47,269 nt of DNA from NCBI GenBank assembly GCA_039715185.1, contig JBDLIA010000016.1, forward strand, positions 1 through 47,269, in the 5' to 3' direction. Origin of the DNA: Gemmatimonadota bacterium. GTDB lineage: Bacteria; Gemmatimonadota; Gemmatimonadetes; Longimicrobiales; RSA9. Positions 25,085-33,814 of the stretch are shown one piece after another. Position numbers and translations under genes: made by a program. Numbering within the stretch: position 1 is the first letter of the stretch; the number at the start of each line of letters is the position of its first letter. The notes under the pieces are model-generated. The model saw nothing but the letters and a program-made list of their open reading frames with translations, had not been told where the DNA came from and did no database searches.

Positions 25085-25588
25085 CTACTTTTCCTTCAGC
25101 AGCATCTGCACGAGGGCGTTCAGTTCCTCTTCGCTGAGGTGCGTATAGGCCGGCATCGGGAAGCGCGTCCGCTCGAATCCCGGTGCGATGTAGATGTTCG
25201 GATCGACGAGGCTCTCCAGGATATACTCTCCGGCCGTTGCCGCCTGGCCCGTGAACGCCGCTTGCTTGATGCGTTCCTCGGCGGTCGCACCCATGCCGTT
25301 GTGGGTTGGACCGAATGTTCCGGCCGTGCCGGCCGTATCGAGCACGTGACAGACGCCACAGTACTGCCCTCGGAAGACCCTCAGCCCGGCCGCAACCTGT
25401 TCGGCGAGTTTCGTGCTATCGTCCGAGGCGGCAGGCATCGCGGCGGCGTCCTCCGTGGGCGCCGTCTCGAGCGGTTCTTCGGCAGGTCGACCCGCCGAAG
25501 CGCAAGCGCCGCTCACTCCGACGAGCACGAGTGATACGAGCCGGAGCGGAGGCCTCGAGGCACGGCTGTAGGGCGAGCTCGTAAGCAC
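25085..25588 (-). CDS. Monohaem cytochrome c lipoprotein
   Basis: About 167 residues from a GTG at 25588 with GGAGAG upstream; the frame extends to an ATG at 25657. A lipobox VSGAC lies near residue 28. One haem site (QYCGVCH) is followed by GTFGPTHNGMG and a likely Met ligand in FPMPAYTHLSEEELNALVQM. It resembles class I cytochromes that deliver electrons to exported enzymes. First gene of the operon with the propeller and TonB receptor. Confidence 0.83.
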   Translation of the reverse strand: MLTSSPYSRASRPPLRLVSLVLVGVSGACASAGRPAEEPLETAPTEDAAAMPAASDDSTKLAEQVAAGLRVFRGQYCGVCHVLDTAGTAGTFGPTHNGMGATAEERIKQAAFTGQAATAGEYILESLVDPNIYIAPGFERTRFPMPAYTHLSEEELNALVQMLLKEK

Positions 25589-25870
25589 AGCCTCTGCCCT
25601 CTCCTTCGATGAGTATGCGAATGAACGTACGGCGGGTCGCGACCCGCACGCCACCATGCACCCACGCTCTGACCGACGACGATTGCGTCGTCATCTACTT
25701 CACACGATCCCGTATCCCTCCTTCGAGTAGAGACTTGGCCGGTAACATACCTGACCGGTTATCGCGCGCCCTTCCGCGGGACGCGGCCCGCGCCGATGCT
25801 TCGAACGGTACGCTCGGCTTGCGCTCGATCTCGTCGAGCCTGGATGGAATCGGGTCGGTTGGAGGAAGTC

Positions 25871-26797
25871 ATGATCGGAGTCACTCATCGGGGTTCGGAG
25901 CGGGGCATCGCCATCGCCCTGGCCATCGTCTTCGCTGTTGCCGCCTGTGGATCGGACGTGGTCGACCCCGGACCTGACGACCAGAACAGGGCGCCAACCT
26001 TCTCATCCTCTCCGCCCACCGTCGCCGACCACAACCGGGAGTGGTCCTACGTCGTCGCCGCCTCGGATCCCGACGGAGACCCGGTCACGCTGTCGGCCGC
26101 CGGCCTTCCGTCGTGGATCACGTTCGACGGTGGTCAGAACCGGTTGAGCGGCCTGGCCGGCTTCAACAACCTCGGGGACCACGCGGTCACGCTGCGCGCC
26201 ACCGACGGACAGGCCGAGACCCGGCAGGACTTCACGCTCAGCGTGGCGCCGGGCGAAATCGACTGCACGCAGTCGTTCGGAGACCCGATCGAGTCCTTGT
26301 ACATCCTCCCGTACCTCAACGGGCGCAGCCAACTGCTGCAGCAGGGCAACTGCAACACTTCGGGCGGGCACGTGAACTGGTTCGCCTACGACCTCGACAC
26401 GGCGATCGGAGACACCCTCGTCGCGTCGCGCGGGGGTGAGGTCGTCGCCGTGCGCGAGCAGTTCGCCGACGGCACCCGCATCTGCGGCGAGATGCAGGAG
26501 AACCTGGTCTTCATCCGGCACGACGACGGCACCATCATGGCGTACATCCACCTGACCACGAACGGCGCCCTCGTGGATGTCGGCGATCAGGTGGCTCAGG
26601 GCGAAGTCATCGCGCTCAGCGGCGACAGCGGCTGCTCCGCTGGGCCGCACGTGCACGTGGCGCTCTTCGCCGCGCAGCGTACCGGCTTCGACCGCCAGTG
26701 GTCGCTGCCCTTGAACTTCAGCAACGCGGTGGGCAACCACGACGCGCGCGGGGCGCTCATCGCGGGGGAGACGTACCAGGCGGTGGGCGGGAGTTAG
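25871..26797 (+). CDS. M23 metallopeptidase lipoprotein with Ig-like domain
   Basis: 308 residues; the ATG at 25871 follows GGAGGAAG, and the lipobox is VAAC (Cys ~26). Residues ~40-130 are a cadherin/He_PIG-like fold (YVVAASDPDGDPVTLSAAGL, GDHAVTLRATDGQ). The C-terminal LytM domain carries GGHVNWFAYDLD, MAYIHL and GPHVHVALF, giving the His/Asp/His zinc set. It should cleave or bind peptidoglycan peptides in the periplasm. The 282 bp before it hold no further gene; it is divergent from the cytochrome operon. Confidence 0.85.
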   Translation: MIGVTHRGSERGIAIALAIVFAVAACGSDVVDPGPDDQNRAPTFSSSPPTVADHNREWSYVVAASDPDGDPVTLSAAGLPSWITFDGGQNRLSGLAGFNNLGDHAVTLRATDGQAETRQDFTLSVAPGEIDCTQSFGDPIESLYILPYLNGRSQLLQQGNCNTSGGHVNWFAYDLDTAIGDTLVASRGGEVVAVREQFADGTRICGEMQENLVFIRHDDGTIMAYIHLTTNGALVDVGDQVAQGEVIALSGDSGCSAGPHVHVALFAAQRTGFDRQWSLPLNFSNAVGNHDARGALIAGETYQAVGGS

Positions 26798-26924
26798 CGC
26801 CGCTCCCGGGTCGCGAGACTGCGCGGCAGGTCCCCAGACAATCTCGGCCGATGGCGCCATGGCGTCCCGCGGGTAGATTGCCGGTCATCTCGTGGCGTGG
26901 GCATCGGGAACCGGAGAGACGCGC

Positions 26925-27656
26925 GTGACCCAAGCCAACCCAGGCGACCACTCCTCCCTCATGGACCGCATCGGCGGATCCTGGGGATCGGCCTTCCGTG
27001 ACGTCCTGCTGATCGTCGGGTCCATCCTGATCGCGTTCTCGCTCGAAGCGTGGTGGGACAGCCGTGGCGACGCCGGGCGGGAGCGCGAGGCGCTCGCGGC
27101 GCTCGCCGAGGAGCTGCGCAACGCGTCGGTCGAGCTCGACTCGGTGATCGCCTTCAACGAGGGGCGGGTCGAGGCGGCGCGTTACTTCCTGTCCATCGAG
27201 CCGGGCGCTGCGGACGCGGTCCCCACCGACTCGCTGGCGTTCGCGCTCGGGGCGCTCGGCGGAGGCATGACCTTCGACCCGAGCCTGGGCGCCACCGAAG
27301 CCATCATCGCCGGCGGCCTCGACCTCGTGACCGACGTCGAGATCCGGTCGAGGATCGCCGCCTGGCCCGGCATGATGCGCGAGATCGAGGTGGATCAGGC
27401 GGTGATGGTGGAGCGCTGGGAGAAGATCTCGGACGCGTCCGTCGATGCCGAGCTCAACGGCCTGCGACTTCGGTCGTCTCTGGATCCGGACAACGAGCGC
27501 GTGACGCGCTCGCTCGCGACCGCCGCGTTGGTCGACCCGGTGATGCGCCAGCGGGTCGCGGCCCAGGCGCTGTCCATCACCAGCGTGCTGGACGAGCTGC
27601 GCGACGTGGAGGGCCGGCTCAACGACCTGCGGGAGGCGATCGGGGCAGGAACGTAG
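26925..27656 (+). CDS. DUF6090-like single-pass membrane protein
   Basis: 243 residues from a GTG with GGAGAG six bases upstream; the frame extends to 26892. One membrane helix (FRDVLLIVGSILIAFSLEAW) is followed by WDSRGDAGREREALAALAEE, the signature layout of DUF6090, then a helical, probably periplasmic part. Function unknown. Related genes lie at 34213 and 34830. The 115-bp repeat begins 5 bp after the stop. Confidence 0.75.
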   Translation: MTQANPGDHSSLMDRIGGSWGSAFRDVLLIVGSILIAFSLEAWWDSRGDAGREREALAALAEELRNASVELDSVIAFNEGRVEAARYFLSIEPGAADAVPTDSLAFALGALGGGMTFDPSLGATEAIIAGGLDLVTDVEIRSRIAAWPGMMREIEVDQAVMVERWEKISDASVDAELNGLRLRSSLDPDNERVTRSLATAALVDPVMRQRVAAQALSITSVLDELRDVEGRLNDLREAIGAGT

Positions 27657-27660
27657 GAAG

Positions 27661-27775
27661 CGACCCGCAGCCTAGGGCGATGGCTGCGCCCTGCCAGTTG
27701 TCCAGCAGGCGACGCGCACGTTTCCGCGGAAACGTGGCCCAGAGTGCTATCGACGGGTCACCCCGCGAGGCCTCA
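27661..27775. repeat. 115-bp repeat containing the palindrome, copy A
   Basis: Aligns without gaps to 44078-44192 with 8 differences (93% identity). The palindrome occupies positions 59-74 of the repeat. Both copies lie between convergent genes. On the plus strand the left end reads R-P-A-A-stop; on the minus strand the right end reads RPRGVTRR-stop. No transposase frame fits inside. Confidence 0.85.
27719..27734. repeat. Intergenic palindrome, copy 7 (exact)
   Basis: Exact CGTTTCCGCGGAAACG inside repeat copy A, preceded by GCGCA and followed by TGGCCCAG. Those flanks are also found around copy 12. Confidence 0.9.
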
Positions 27776-27876
27776 CTACCTGGCGGGCGGCCGCTCATCG
27801 CGCCGCCACGGAATCGCAGTTCTCGACCGCTTCCGCGAAAGACGGCAAGACCGACGACACGTGTTGGCTCGCCGAT

Positions 27877-28320
27877 CTATCCCTGTTCGGGCGCGGCCCC
27901 GAAGATGACGAACGCCACCGCCGGCTCGTCGCCGCGGTTGAGGAAGGCGTGCACGGTCCCACGCGGGACGAACACGATCGACCCCTCGCCGACGGGGCGC
28001 TCGTCCTCCCCTTGCAGCATGGCGCCGGAGCCGCGCAGGACGATGGCGAACAGGTCACGGTCGTCGTGGGTGTGCGGCGTCTCATCGCCGCGGATGAAGA
28101 CGAGGTGGTGGCTCGACATCTCGCCCCGGCCCAGATCGACCACGCGGATGTTCTCGTCCGGGGCGAGCTCGACGGCGTCCATGAGGCTGTCGAGCGCGGC
28201 GGTCAGTCGGCCCTCGGGGAATACGGCATCGAAGACGGCAGGGGCATCCTGCGCCGCCGCGGGCGACGCGAGAAGGCACAGGGACAGCGCGAGCGCGCCG
28301 CGGGCCAGGATCTTGGACAT
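27877..28320 (-). CDS. Secreted cupin-domain protein
   Basis: 147 residues; the ATG at 28320 follows GGAGGAG and starts a signal peptide (ALALSLCLLASPAAAQ). The single cupin has motif 1 in DETPHTHDDRDLFAIVLRG (metal-type His/His/Asp) and motif 2 in VFVPRGTVHAFLN. It is exported, which is unusual for small cupins. Reaction unknown; dioxygenase-like or ligand-binding roles are possible. The stop is 34 bp before the GNAT start in a same-strand pair. Confidence 0.82.
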   Translation of the reverse strand: MSKILARGALALSLCLLASPAAAQDAPAVFDAVFPEGRLTAALDSLMDAVELAPDENIRVVDLGRGEMSSHHLVFIRGDETPHTHDDRDLFAIVLRGSGAMLQGEDERPVGEGSIVFVPRGTVHAFLNRGDEPAVAFVIFGAAPEQG

Positions 28321-28354
28321 GGGGTTGGCTCCTCCAGAAGGTCGCGTCACAGGA

Positions 28355-28798
28355 TCAGTCGCCCGGCTCGTACGTCAGCCGCAGCTGCGTCCGCCCGGTC
28401 TCCTCGTGCACGTGCTCGCGGTCGAATCTGAATCCGTAGCGGTCGTAGAAGCGCCGGCCGATGGCGTTGTCCTGGAAGACGTCCAGAACGAGCGAGCCGC
28501 GTAGCTCCACGGCGTGGTCCATCAGCGCCCGGCCGATGCCGAGGCCCTGGCGGTCGGGGTGGACGAAGATCGCGCCGACCTCGTTGCCGATCAGCGACAT
28601 GAAACCGCCCACCGCCCCCTCGACCTCGTAGACCCATGTTTCGGCCTTGGGCAGCCACATCGTCCGTATCCGCTCCGCTTCGTCCGCCATGAACTGCGGG
28701 GACAGGAAGGGCGTCGCGATCAGGCTGGCGGCGGTCCAGACCTCGACGATCGCGTCGTCGTCCGCTTCGGTACGGGGTCGGATCATGATCTCGCCCAT
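28355..28798 (-). CDS. GNAT-family N-acetyltransferase
   Basis: 147 residues (an internal ATG at 28786 is also possible). Acetyl-CoA loop VHPDRQGLGIGRALMDHAV near residues 79-97, with the usual C-terminal ALGRRFYDRYGF-like element (NAIGRRFYDRYGFRFDREH). Similar to small YjaB-like acetyltransferases acting on amines. Probably read with the downstream cupin. Confidence 0.85.
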   Translation of the reverse strand: MGEIMIRPRTEADDDAIVEVWTAASLIATPFLSPQFMADEAERIRTMWLPKAETWVYEVEGAVGGFMSLIGNEVGAIFVHPDRQGLGIGRALMDHAVELRGSLVLDVFQDNAIGRRFYDRYGFRFDREHVHEETGRTQLRLTYEPGD

Positions 28799-28879
28799 AC
28801 CTGACCTTACAATTCCGCCGGGCCCACCGCGAACGGGTCGCCCGCCCCGAGGCCCGCCAGGGTCCGCGCGCCGGTCGCG

Positions 28880-28895
28880 CGTTTCCGCGGAAACG
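28880..28895. repeat. Intergenic palindrome, copy 8 (exact)
   Basis: Exact CGTTTCCGCGGAAACG, preceded by G and followed by C. It lies between divergent genes (GNAT leftward, lipoprotein rightward), where a terminator would make no sense. Confidence 0.9.
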
Positions 28896-29053
28896 CGGCT
28901 CGCTGGATCACTCCCGACTCACGCCGCCCACCACCCCCGTGGCGGCCCCCACCCCGTTCTTCCGTTCTCCCACATGAGACGCCGGTACGCCGATCGCCGC
29001 TCTCGTCCGCGCCGGCCTTCCGCGAGGCTCCCCCCTGGTCGATGGAGAACACA

Positions 29054-30760
29054 ATGCGCCGCTACCTGCCGCTGGCCGCACTCTCGTTCGTGGCCGTCCT
29101 GTTCAGTTGCGACTCCGAAGGCCCGGTCGGGCCCGCCGACCTCGGCCTGCCGCTGGACCTCGGCATCGTGTCGACCGTGGGCGCTACCTGCGGCGACCCG
29201 ACCGTCGCGACGCTGGTCGCCGACGGATCGATCCCCGTAGGGAGCGTGGAGATCCTCAACGGGGAGGACGACCTCTACGTGGTGTATCGAGCCGACCCGG
29301 GCTGGCCGATCTACAAGACGGCTCTGTACGTCGGTGCCGCGCAGCAGATCCCGACGAATCCGGCCGGCAACCCGTTGATCGGGAAGTTCCCATACAAGGC
29401 CAATCACCAGGGGCTGCTCGAGGTGATCTGGCAGATCGATGCAACCGGCCTTTCCGGCGACGTCGTGGTCGCCGCGTTCGCGGAGGTCGGGGCGGAGCCG
29501 GAGGGTGCGTGGGCCGGGGCCGGTCCGGGCGGCAGCGGCGTGGCCATAGCGCCCGGCAAGGGCTGGGCGACGTACGTCGTCCACACCCTCGCGCCGTGCA
29601 GCGTTGAGCAGGAGGTGATGGCGGCCTCGGGAGGCACGGTGGACCTGAACGGCGGCGACGACGAGTTGATCGTCCCGGCGGGCTCTCTGGAGGAGGACGT
29701 CGTCATCACCGCGACCCCCACCACGAGCCCTGATCCGTCCGTCCTGACCGCGTACGACTTCGGCCCAGACGGCCTGACGTTCGATCCGCCCGCGTCGCTC
29801 GCGCTGACCTACGTTGGCGCCGGGCTCACGCCTGGGGAGGAGGCGCGAATCCGGGCCGTGCAGCTGATGAACGGGGGCTTCGAGATCCTGGGCGATGGAG
29901 GATCGCTCGACGCCGCGAACGACGTCGTCATCGTCGACGTCCCCCACTTCAGCGCGTTCGGGCTCGCCGTGGTGGAGCAGGCGGACCTGGTGGCGGACCT
30001 GACGGTGAACCCCAACCCGCCCGTCGTTGGTGTCGGGGGGAATTTCACCTTCATCATGCGCAACGCGATGTCCACGGCCGCGGTCGACGGCACGCTGCTC
30101 TTCGAGCTCACCGGCGACGTGACCCTGGAGTTCCCCGTGGTGCTCCCCTGCCTCGACATATCGGGGAGCTCGGCGGCCGACATCGCCGTCGAGTGCCCGA
30201 TCACGGCGCTCGCCGAGCTCACCGGGAGAGGAAGGGGCGTGAGCATCGTCGCTGGCACCGCGGGCGAGATGCTGCAGGCCCTGGTGAGAGTGACGCCGGC
30301 GGCGTCGGTGGAAGAGCTCGACCCCGCTGACAACGAATTGATGATGCAACTGGAGGTCGCGGATGCCTCGGCGGCGGAAGCGGACCTGGGGGTCTTCGTC
30401 GCCGGGCCGACCGATGTGGCCGTCGGCGCGCCCACGCCCTACGAGGTGCAGGTGCACAACCTGTCGCAGTTCAACACCGCGACGGGAGCCGAAGTCGAGT
30501 TCTTCGTGCAGGGCGGAGACCCGTCCCTCCCGAACGGGCTTCCGGGCGGTTGCGCTGACGAGTCGATGGACCCGGCCGTGCTGTCAGTGCGCTGTGTCCT
30601 GTCGGACATCCTCCCGGGTGCCACGGCGCCGGTCCTCGTGGACGTTGCGTTCGGAGCGGCCGGCACCGCCGAGGTGTTCGCCACGGTCTTCCCGGGAAGC
30701 CCGACGGATCCGAATGCGGCGAACGACCAATTCTTCATGGAGGTGACGGTCTCGCCGTAG
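29054..30760 (+). CDS. Large secreted lipoprotein with ZU5-like and CARDB domains
   Basis: 568 residues; GGAG lies six bases before the ATG at 29054, and the lipobox is LFSC (Cys ~19). Residues ~190-300 look ZU5-like (GGTVDLNGGDDELIVPAGSL then YDFGPDGLTFDPPASLALTY). Two CARDB/DUF11 modules follow (ADLVADLTVNPNPPVVGVGG and ADLGVFVAGPTDVAVGAPTP, each closing with DPADNE or DPNAAND). It is probably a surface adhesion or scaffold protein. No enzyme motif was seen. Confidence 0.8.
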   Translation: MRRYLPLAALSFVAVLFSCDSEGPVGPADLGLPLDLGIVSTVGATCGDPTVATLVADGSIPVGSVEILNGEDDLYVVYRADPGWPIYKTALYVGAAQQIPTNPAGNPLIGKFPYKANHQGLLEVIWQIDATGLSGDVVVAAFAEVGAEPEGAWAGAGPGGSGVAIAPGKGWATYVVHTLAPCSVEQEVMAASGGTVDLNGGDDELIVPAGSLEEDVVITATPTTSPDPSVLTAYDFGPDGLTFDPPASLALTYVGAGLTPGEEARIRAVQLMNGGFEILGDGGSLDAANDVVIVDVPHFSAFGLAVVEQADLVADLTVNPNPPVVGVGGNFTFIMRNAMSTAAVDGTLLFELTGDVTLEFPVVLPCLDISGSSAADIAVECPITALAELTGRGRGVSIVAGTAGEMLQALVRVTPAASVEELDPADNELMMQLEVADASAAEADLGVFVAGPTDVAVGAPTPYEVQVHNLSQFNTATGAEVEFFVQGGDPSLPNGLPGGCADESMDPAVLSVRCVLSDILPGATAPVLVDVAFGAAGTAEVFATVFPGSPTDPNAANDQFFMEVTVSP

Positions 30761-30899
30761 GGCGCTTCGGCGTCGCGGGTGGGTCGCGGGTGGGTCGCGG
30801 ACGCGCTCCGGGCCCACCCGCGCCGGCTGGCCGTCGCACCATTCGCTGCAGCCCAAAACCATTCTTGACCAATCGTTATAAAACTACTACGTTGGCGCC

Positions 30900-31481
30900 A
30901 TGGCACGTCCCAAGGCGTTCGATGAGGACACGGCCCTCGAGGCCGCGGCCCAGCTCTTTTGGAGTTACGGCTACGACGGGACGTCGGTGGCCGAGCTGGA
31001 GGCCGGCATGGGCATGGGTCGCCAGAGCATCTACAACGCGTTCGGCGACAAGCACGCGCTGTTCCTCAGGTCGCTGCAGTGGTACGCGGAGCAGAACCGG
31101 GGCGAGTTTCTTTCCCTGCTGCTCGCGCCGGGCGCGGGGCTCGAGGCGATTCGGGCCTACTTCAGGCGGGTGCTCGACTTCGTCGCTCCCGTCGAGGAGC
31201 GGCGCGGGTGTATGATCGCCAACTCTATCCTGGAGGTCGGGGAGAGCGACGCTCCGATCGCCCGCGTTTGTCGGGCGAATCAGGACGGGGTGATCGGGGC
31301 GTTCGAGCACGCGTTGAGAAACGCGGTCGCGGACGGGGACCTGCCGGCTTCACTCGACGTGCCGGCCACCGCGCGCATGCTGCTGTCGCAGACCTATGGG
31401 CTCGCGGTGCTCTCGAAGTCCGGAATGACGCTGGATGAGTTGGCGAGCGTGGTCAACCAACTCCTGAGCCGGCTCGATTGA
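30900..31481 (+). CDS. TetR-family regulator of the SDR gene
   Basis: 193 residues. Helix-turn-helix GTSVAELEAGMGMGRQSIYN then AFGDKHALF (residues ~27-56). The ligand domain has ERRGCMIANSILE, typical of TetR_C_16-type regulators of oxidoreductases. It is directly followed by the SDR gene. TTGACC-containing AT-rich blocks precede both genes (30866 and 31498) and may be operators. Confidence 0.88.
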   Translation: MARPKAFDEDTALEAAAQLFWSYGYDGTSVAELEAGMGMGRQSIYNAFGDKHALFLRSLQWYAEQNRGEFLSLLLAPGAGLEAIRAYFRRVLDFVAPVEERRGCMIANSILEVGESDAPIARVCRANQDGVIGAFEHALRNAVADGDLPASLDVPATARMLLSQTYGLAVLSKSGMTLDELASVVNQLLSRLD

Positions 31482-31531
31482 TTTTTTTCCGTAGTTTTTG
31501 ACCGTTTGAACAAAAATCAGAGGAGGGATCG

Positions 31532-32293
31532 ATGTCTAGCTTGAAGATCGATGGTAGCGTGGCTCTGGTGACGGGAGCCAATCGCGGGATCGGACGCGCG
31601 CTCGTGGAGTCGCTCCTGGATCACGGGGCCGGCAAGGTCTACGTGGGGGCGCGTCGGCTCGAGGCCGTCACCGACCTGGTCGAGCGGTATGGCGACCGCG
31701 TCGAGCCCGTCTTGATCGACGTGACCGACCGAGACCAGGTGCGCGCCGCGGTGGCGTCGGCCACGGACGTGGATCTGCTGTTCAACAACGCGGGCGTCGC
31801 CGAGTTCATGGGCGGGGATTTCGTCGATGAGGCGTGGTTCGACGCGGGCCGCCGGGAGTACGACGTGAACGTGCTGGGCACGTTCGACGTCACGCGGGCG
31901 TTCGCGCCGGTGCTGGCGGCCAACGGCGGGGGCGCCGTGGTGAACGTCATCTCGGTGGCGGGTCTGGTGAACTTCCCGCTGTTCCTCAGCTACAGCCTGT
32001 CCAAGGCCGCGCTGCATTCGTTGACGCAGGCGACGCGCCTGTTGCTGGCCGACCAGGGCACGCGAACGTTCGGTGTCTACCCGGGTCCGGTCGACACGGA
32101 CATGGCCGAACCTTTGGATTGGGACAAGGCGTCGCCGCGGTCGGTGGCCGACGTGATCCTGGCCGGGATCGAAGCGGGGACGGAGGAGATCTTTACGGAT
32201 TCGATGGCGCGGCAGTTCGGGACGCAGTACGCCAGTGACCCCAAGAGCCTGGAGGCCAACATCGCCGCCATGGTGGAGGAGATCGCCGCCTGA
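31532..32293 (+). CDS. SDR-family oxidoreductase
   Basis: 253 residues; AGGAGGG precedes the ATG. All classical SDR elements are present: TGANRGIG (cofactor), NNAG, catalytic Ser in VISVAG and YSLSK. The VYPGPVDTDM element after the active site is standard. It reduces or oxidises a small carbonyl or alcohol with NAD(P)H. Control by the adjacent TetR protein is likely. Confidence 0.9.
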   Translation: MSSLKIDGSVALVTGANRGIGRALVESLLDHGAGKVYVGARRLEAVTDLVERYGDRVEPVLIDVTDRDQVRAAVASATDVDLLFNNAGVAEFMGGDFVDEAWFDAGRREYDVNVLGTFDVTRAFAPVLAANGGGAVVNVISVAGLVNFPLFLSYSLSKAALHSLTQATRLLLADQGTRTFGVYPGPVDTDMAEPLDWDKASPRSVADVILAGIEAGTEEIFTDSMARQFGTQYASDPKSLEANIAAMVEEIAA

Positions 32294-32299
32294 GTTCCA

Positions 32300-32380
32300 C
32301 TACGCGACTCGACCGGCCGCGGAGTCGATGTAGGCCTCCGCGGCGGTCGAGCGTGCGTACTGCGCTTCGACCCGATGACG
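32300..32380 (-). pseudogene. Possible C-terminal gene remnant abutting a palindrome
   Basis: On the minus strand the DNA from palindrome copy 9 outward reads in one frame RHRVEAQYARSTAAEAYIDS then AAGRVA and a TAG. Codon third positions are mostly G or C (about 20 of 26), as in the genes here. No start exists and the coding sense ends at the palindrome. I read it tentatively as another leftover 3' end, like that at 312-416, but no intact relative is in the window. Confidence 0.3.
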
Positions 32381-32396
32381 CGTTTCCGCGGAAATG
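32381..32396. repeat. Intergenic palindrome, copy 9 (one mismatch)
   Basis: CGTTTCCGCGGAAATG, one base off (C to T). Preceded by G and followed by T; TGGCC follows, as after copies 7 and 12. It lies between the convergent SDR and SBP56-like genes. Confidence 0.8.
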
Positions 32397-32426
32397 TGGC
32401 CGCTCGCCACCCGCTCCGCGCCCCCG

Positions 32427-33695
32427 CTAACGCCGCGAAAACACCGCCCCGTGCGGCTTCCCCGTCCCCGCCTCGCCGTGCGGCCACGACATCCGCTCGA
32501 AGCTCACCCCGATCTGCTCGGAGCCGGGGTCCCTGAACGTCTCGTCGAACGCGAGCGCTCCCGTTGCCGGATCCAGGCTCACGATCAGGACCCGGTACTT
32601 GGTCTCCCCCTCCCCCGACGTCAGCACCACGCGCTCCCCGCCCGGCTCGATCGAGATCCAGTGGGGGGTCCAGTCGCCGTCCCAGTCCAGCTCATCGAGC
32701 ACCGTCGGGTTCGACGGGTCGGATATGTCCATGGAGATCAGCGACGAGCCCTCCGTGTTGGCGTAGGTCTGGAGCCAGATGTCGTCGGTCGTGGCGGGGA
32801 TGCCGCAGTGGTTCTGTCCTCCCGAGGTCCAGGGCAGCGCGCTCACGAACTCGGCGCTCGGCTGGTCCGTCTCGAGGCCGCGCAGCCGATACAGCCCGCA
32901 CGCGAACGTCGTCATCATCGCGGTGACGCTGTCGGGCAGGAGCCGCACCTCGGCCGGGTAGCCGTGCTCGTAGCCGCCGGGGCCGGGCGGCAGCATGACG
33001 GTCTTCAACAGCGTCAGGTCGGAGAGCCGCCAGACCTGGAACGAGCGGCCGTCCACCTCCCCGCGCATGTCGGTGGTGGTGCTGACCGCGCGGTCGAGCT
33101 TGGGGATGGGCGTGACGCTGTAGGCGCGCAGCTCGGGGTCGACCGGGTCGGCGGCGTCGGCGGCGCGCACGAAGCCGCCCATCGGGTCGAGCTCCACCAG
33201 GCCACCGGCCACGTCGTGCTCGGCGCCCTTGGTTTGGAAGGTCGCCAGCACGTTGCCGCTGGGCAGCCGCTCGAACGTGTGCGGGTAGTTGTAATCGCCC
33301 ATCTCCTCGAACGCGGCCGCCACCCTGGGGTCCAGCGGGTCGGACAGGTCGATGACGAAGCTCGCGCCGGCGTCGAACGAATTGACGAAGAGGTGGTCGC
33401 CTTCCGGCATGACGTGCTCGGAGTGGTGGGCGTCGCCGCGCACGCCGGCCGGCACGCTCGAGACGACCTCGCCGTAGCGCCCGGACGCCGGGTCGGCGTC
33501 GATCACGGCCAGGAAGTCGCTCTCGCCTTCCACCTCGGCGGCCGTCCAGACGTAGAGGTAGGAGGCGGCGGTAGCGGCGGCGGCGGACTCGGCGGCATCG
33601 TTGGCGTCGTCGTTGGCGGCCGGGCTACACGCGCCCGCGGCTGCCAGGATGAGCGCGAGAAGCGCGAGCGATGAAGCCGCGTTGATCGAGCGCAT
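32427..33695 (-). CDS. SBP56-like beta-propeller lipoprotein
   Basis: 422 residues; the ATG at 33695 starts a lipoprotein signal ending AAGAC (Cys ~22), followed by an Ala/Asp-rich linker. Motifs recall the selenium-binding/methanethiol oxidase (SBP56) and LVIVD propellers: GDAHHSEHVMPEGDHLFVNS, NYPHTFERLPSGNVLATFQ, WTPHWISIEP and a late MSWPHG. The conserved histidines would hold copper in methanethiol oxidase. An export signal is consistent with a periplasmic enzyme or structural propeller. Activity not provable here. Confidence 0.7.
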   Translation of the reverse strand: MRSINAASSLALLALILAAAGACSPAANDDANDAAESAAAATAASYLYVWTAAEVEGESDFLAVIDADPASGRYGEVVSSVPAGVRGDAHHSEHVMPEGDHLFVNSFDAGASFVIDLSDPLDPRVAAAFEEMGDYNYPHTFERLPSGNVLATFQTKGAEHDVAGGLVELDPMGGFVRAADAADPVDPELRAYSVTPIPKLDRAVSTTTDMRGEVDGRSFQVWRLSDLTLLKTVMLPPGPGGYEHGYPAEVRLLPDSVTAMMTTFACGLYRLRGLETDQPSAEFVSALPWTSGGQNHCGIPATTDDIWLQTYANTEGSSLISMDISDPSNPTVLDELDWDGDWTPHWISIEPGGERVVLTSGEGETKYRVLIVSLDPATGALAFDETFRDPGSEQIGVSFERMSWPHGEAGTGKPHGAVFSRR

Positions 33696-33697
33696 CG

Positions 33698-33814
33698 TCA
33701 CTCCGATCGATATCGAGGGATGGCGGGGCCCGCGTCCGGTGCCCCGGACCGAGGGTGCTGGGTCGGTGTGGTCGGCGCAAGCCGAGCCGCTACGTGGGTG
33801 TCCAGAAAGATCAC
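33698..33814 (-). pseudogene. Truncated PIN-domain toxin
   Basis: A GTG overlapping the antitoxin stop (GTGA) opens MIFLDTHVAARLA, the first strand of a PIN toxin with its first catalytic Asp, then departs into an unrelated proline-rich stretch and stops after 38 residues. A working PIN domain needs about 130. The toxin is dead, leaving the antitoxin orphaned. The break lies just before the start of the SBP56-like gene. Confidence 0.65.

Noticed and set aside
27050-28504. A 484-codon rightward open frame crossing the palindrome region and the cupin and GNAT genes.
   Set aside because: It is antisense or out of frame to well-supported genes and has low-complexity Arg-rich sequence.
31466-31488. 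GAGCCGGCTC followed by a T-run after the second TetR gene as a terminator.
   Set aside because: The palindrome allows only a 3-bp stem around a usable loop, and the TetR and SDR genes are likely read together.
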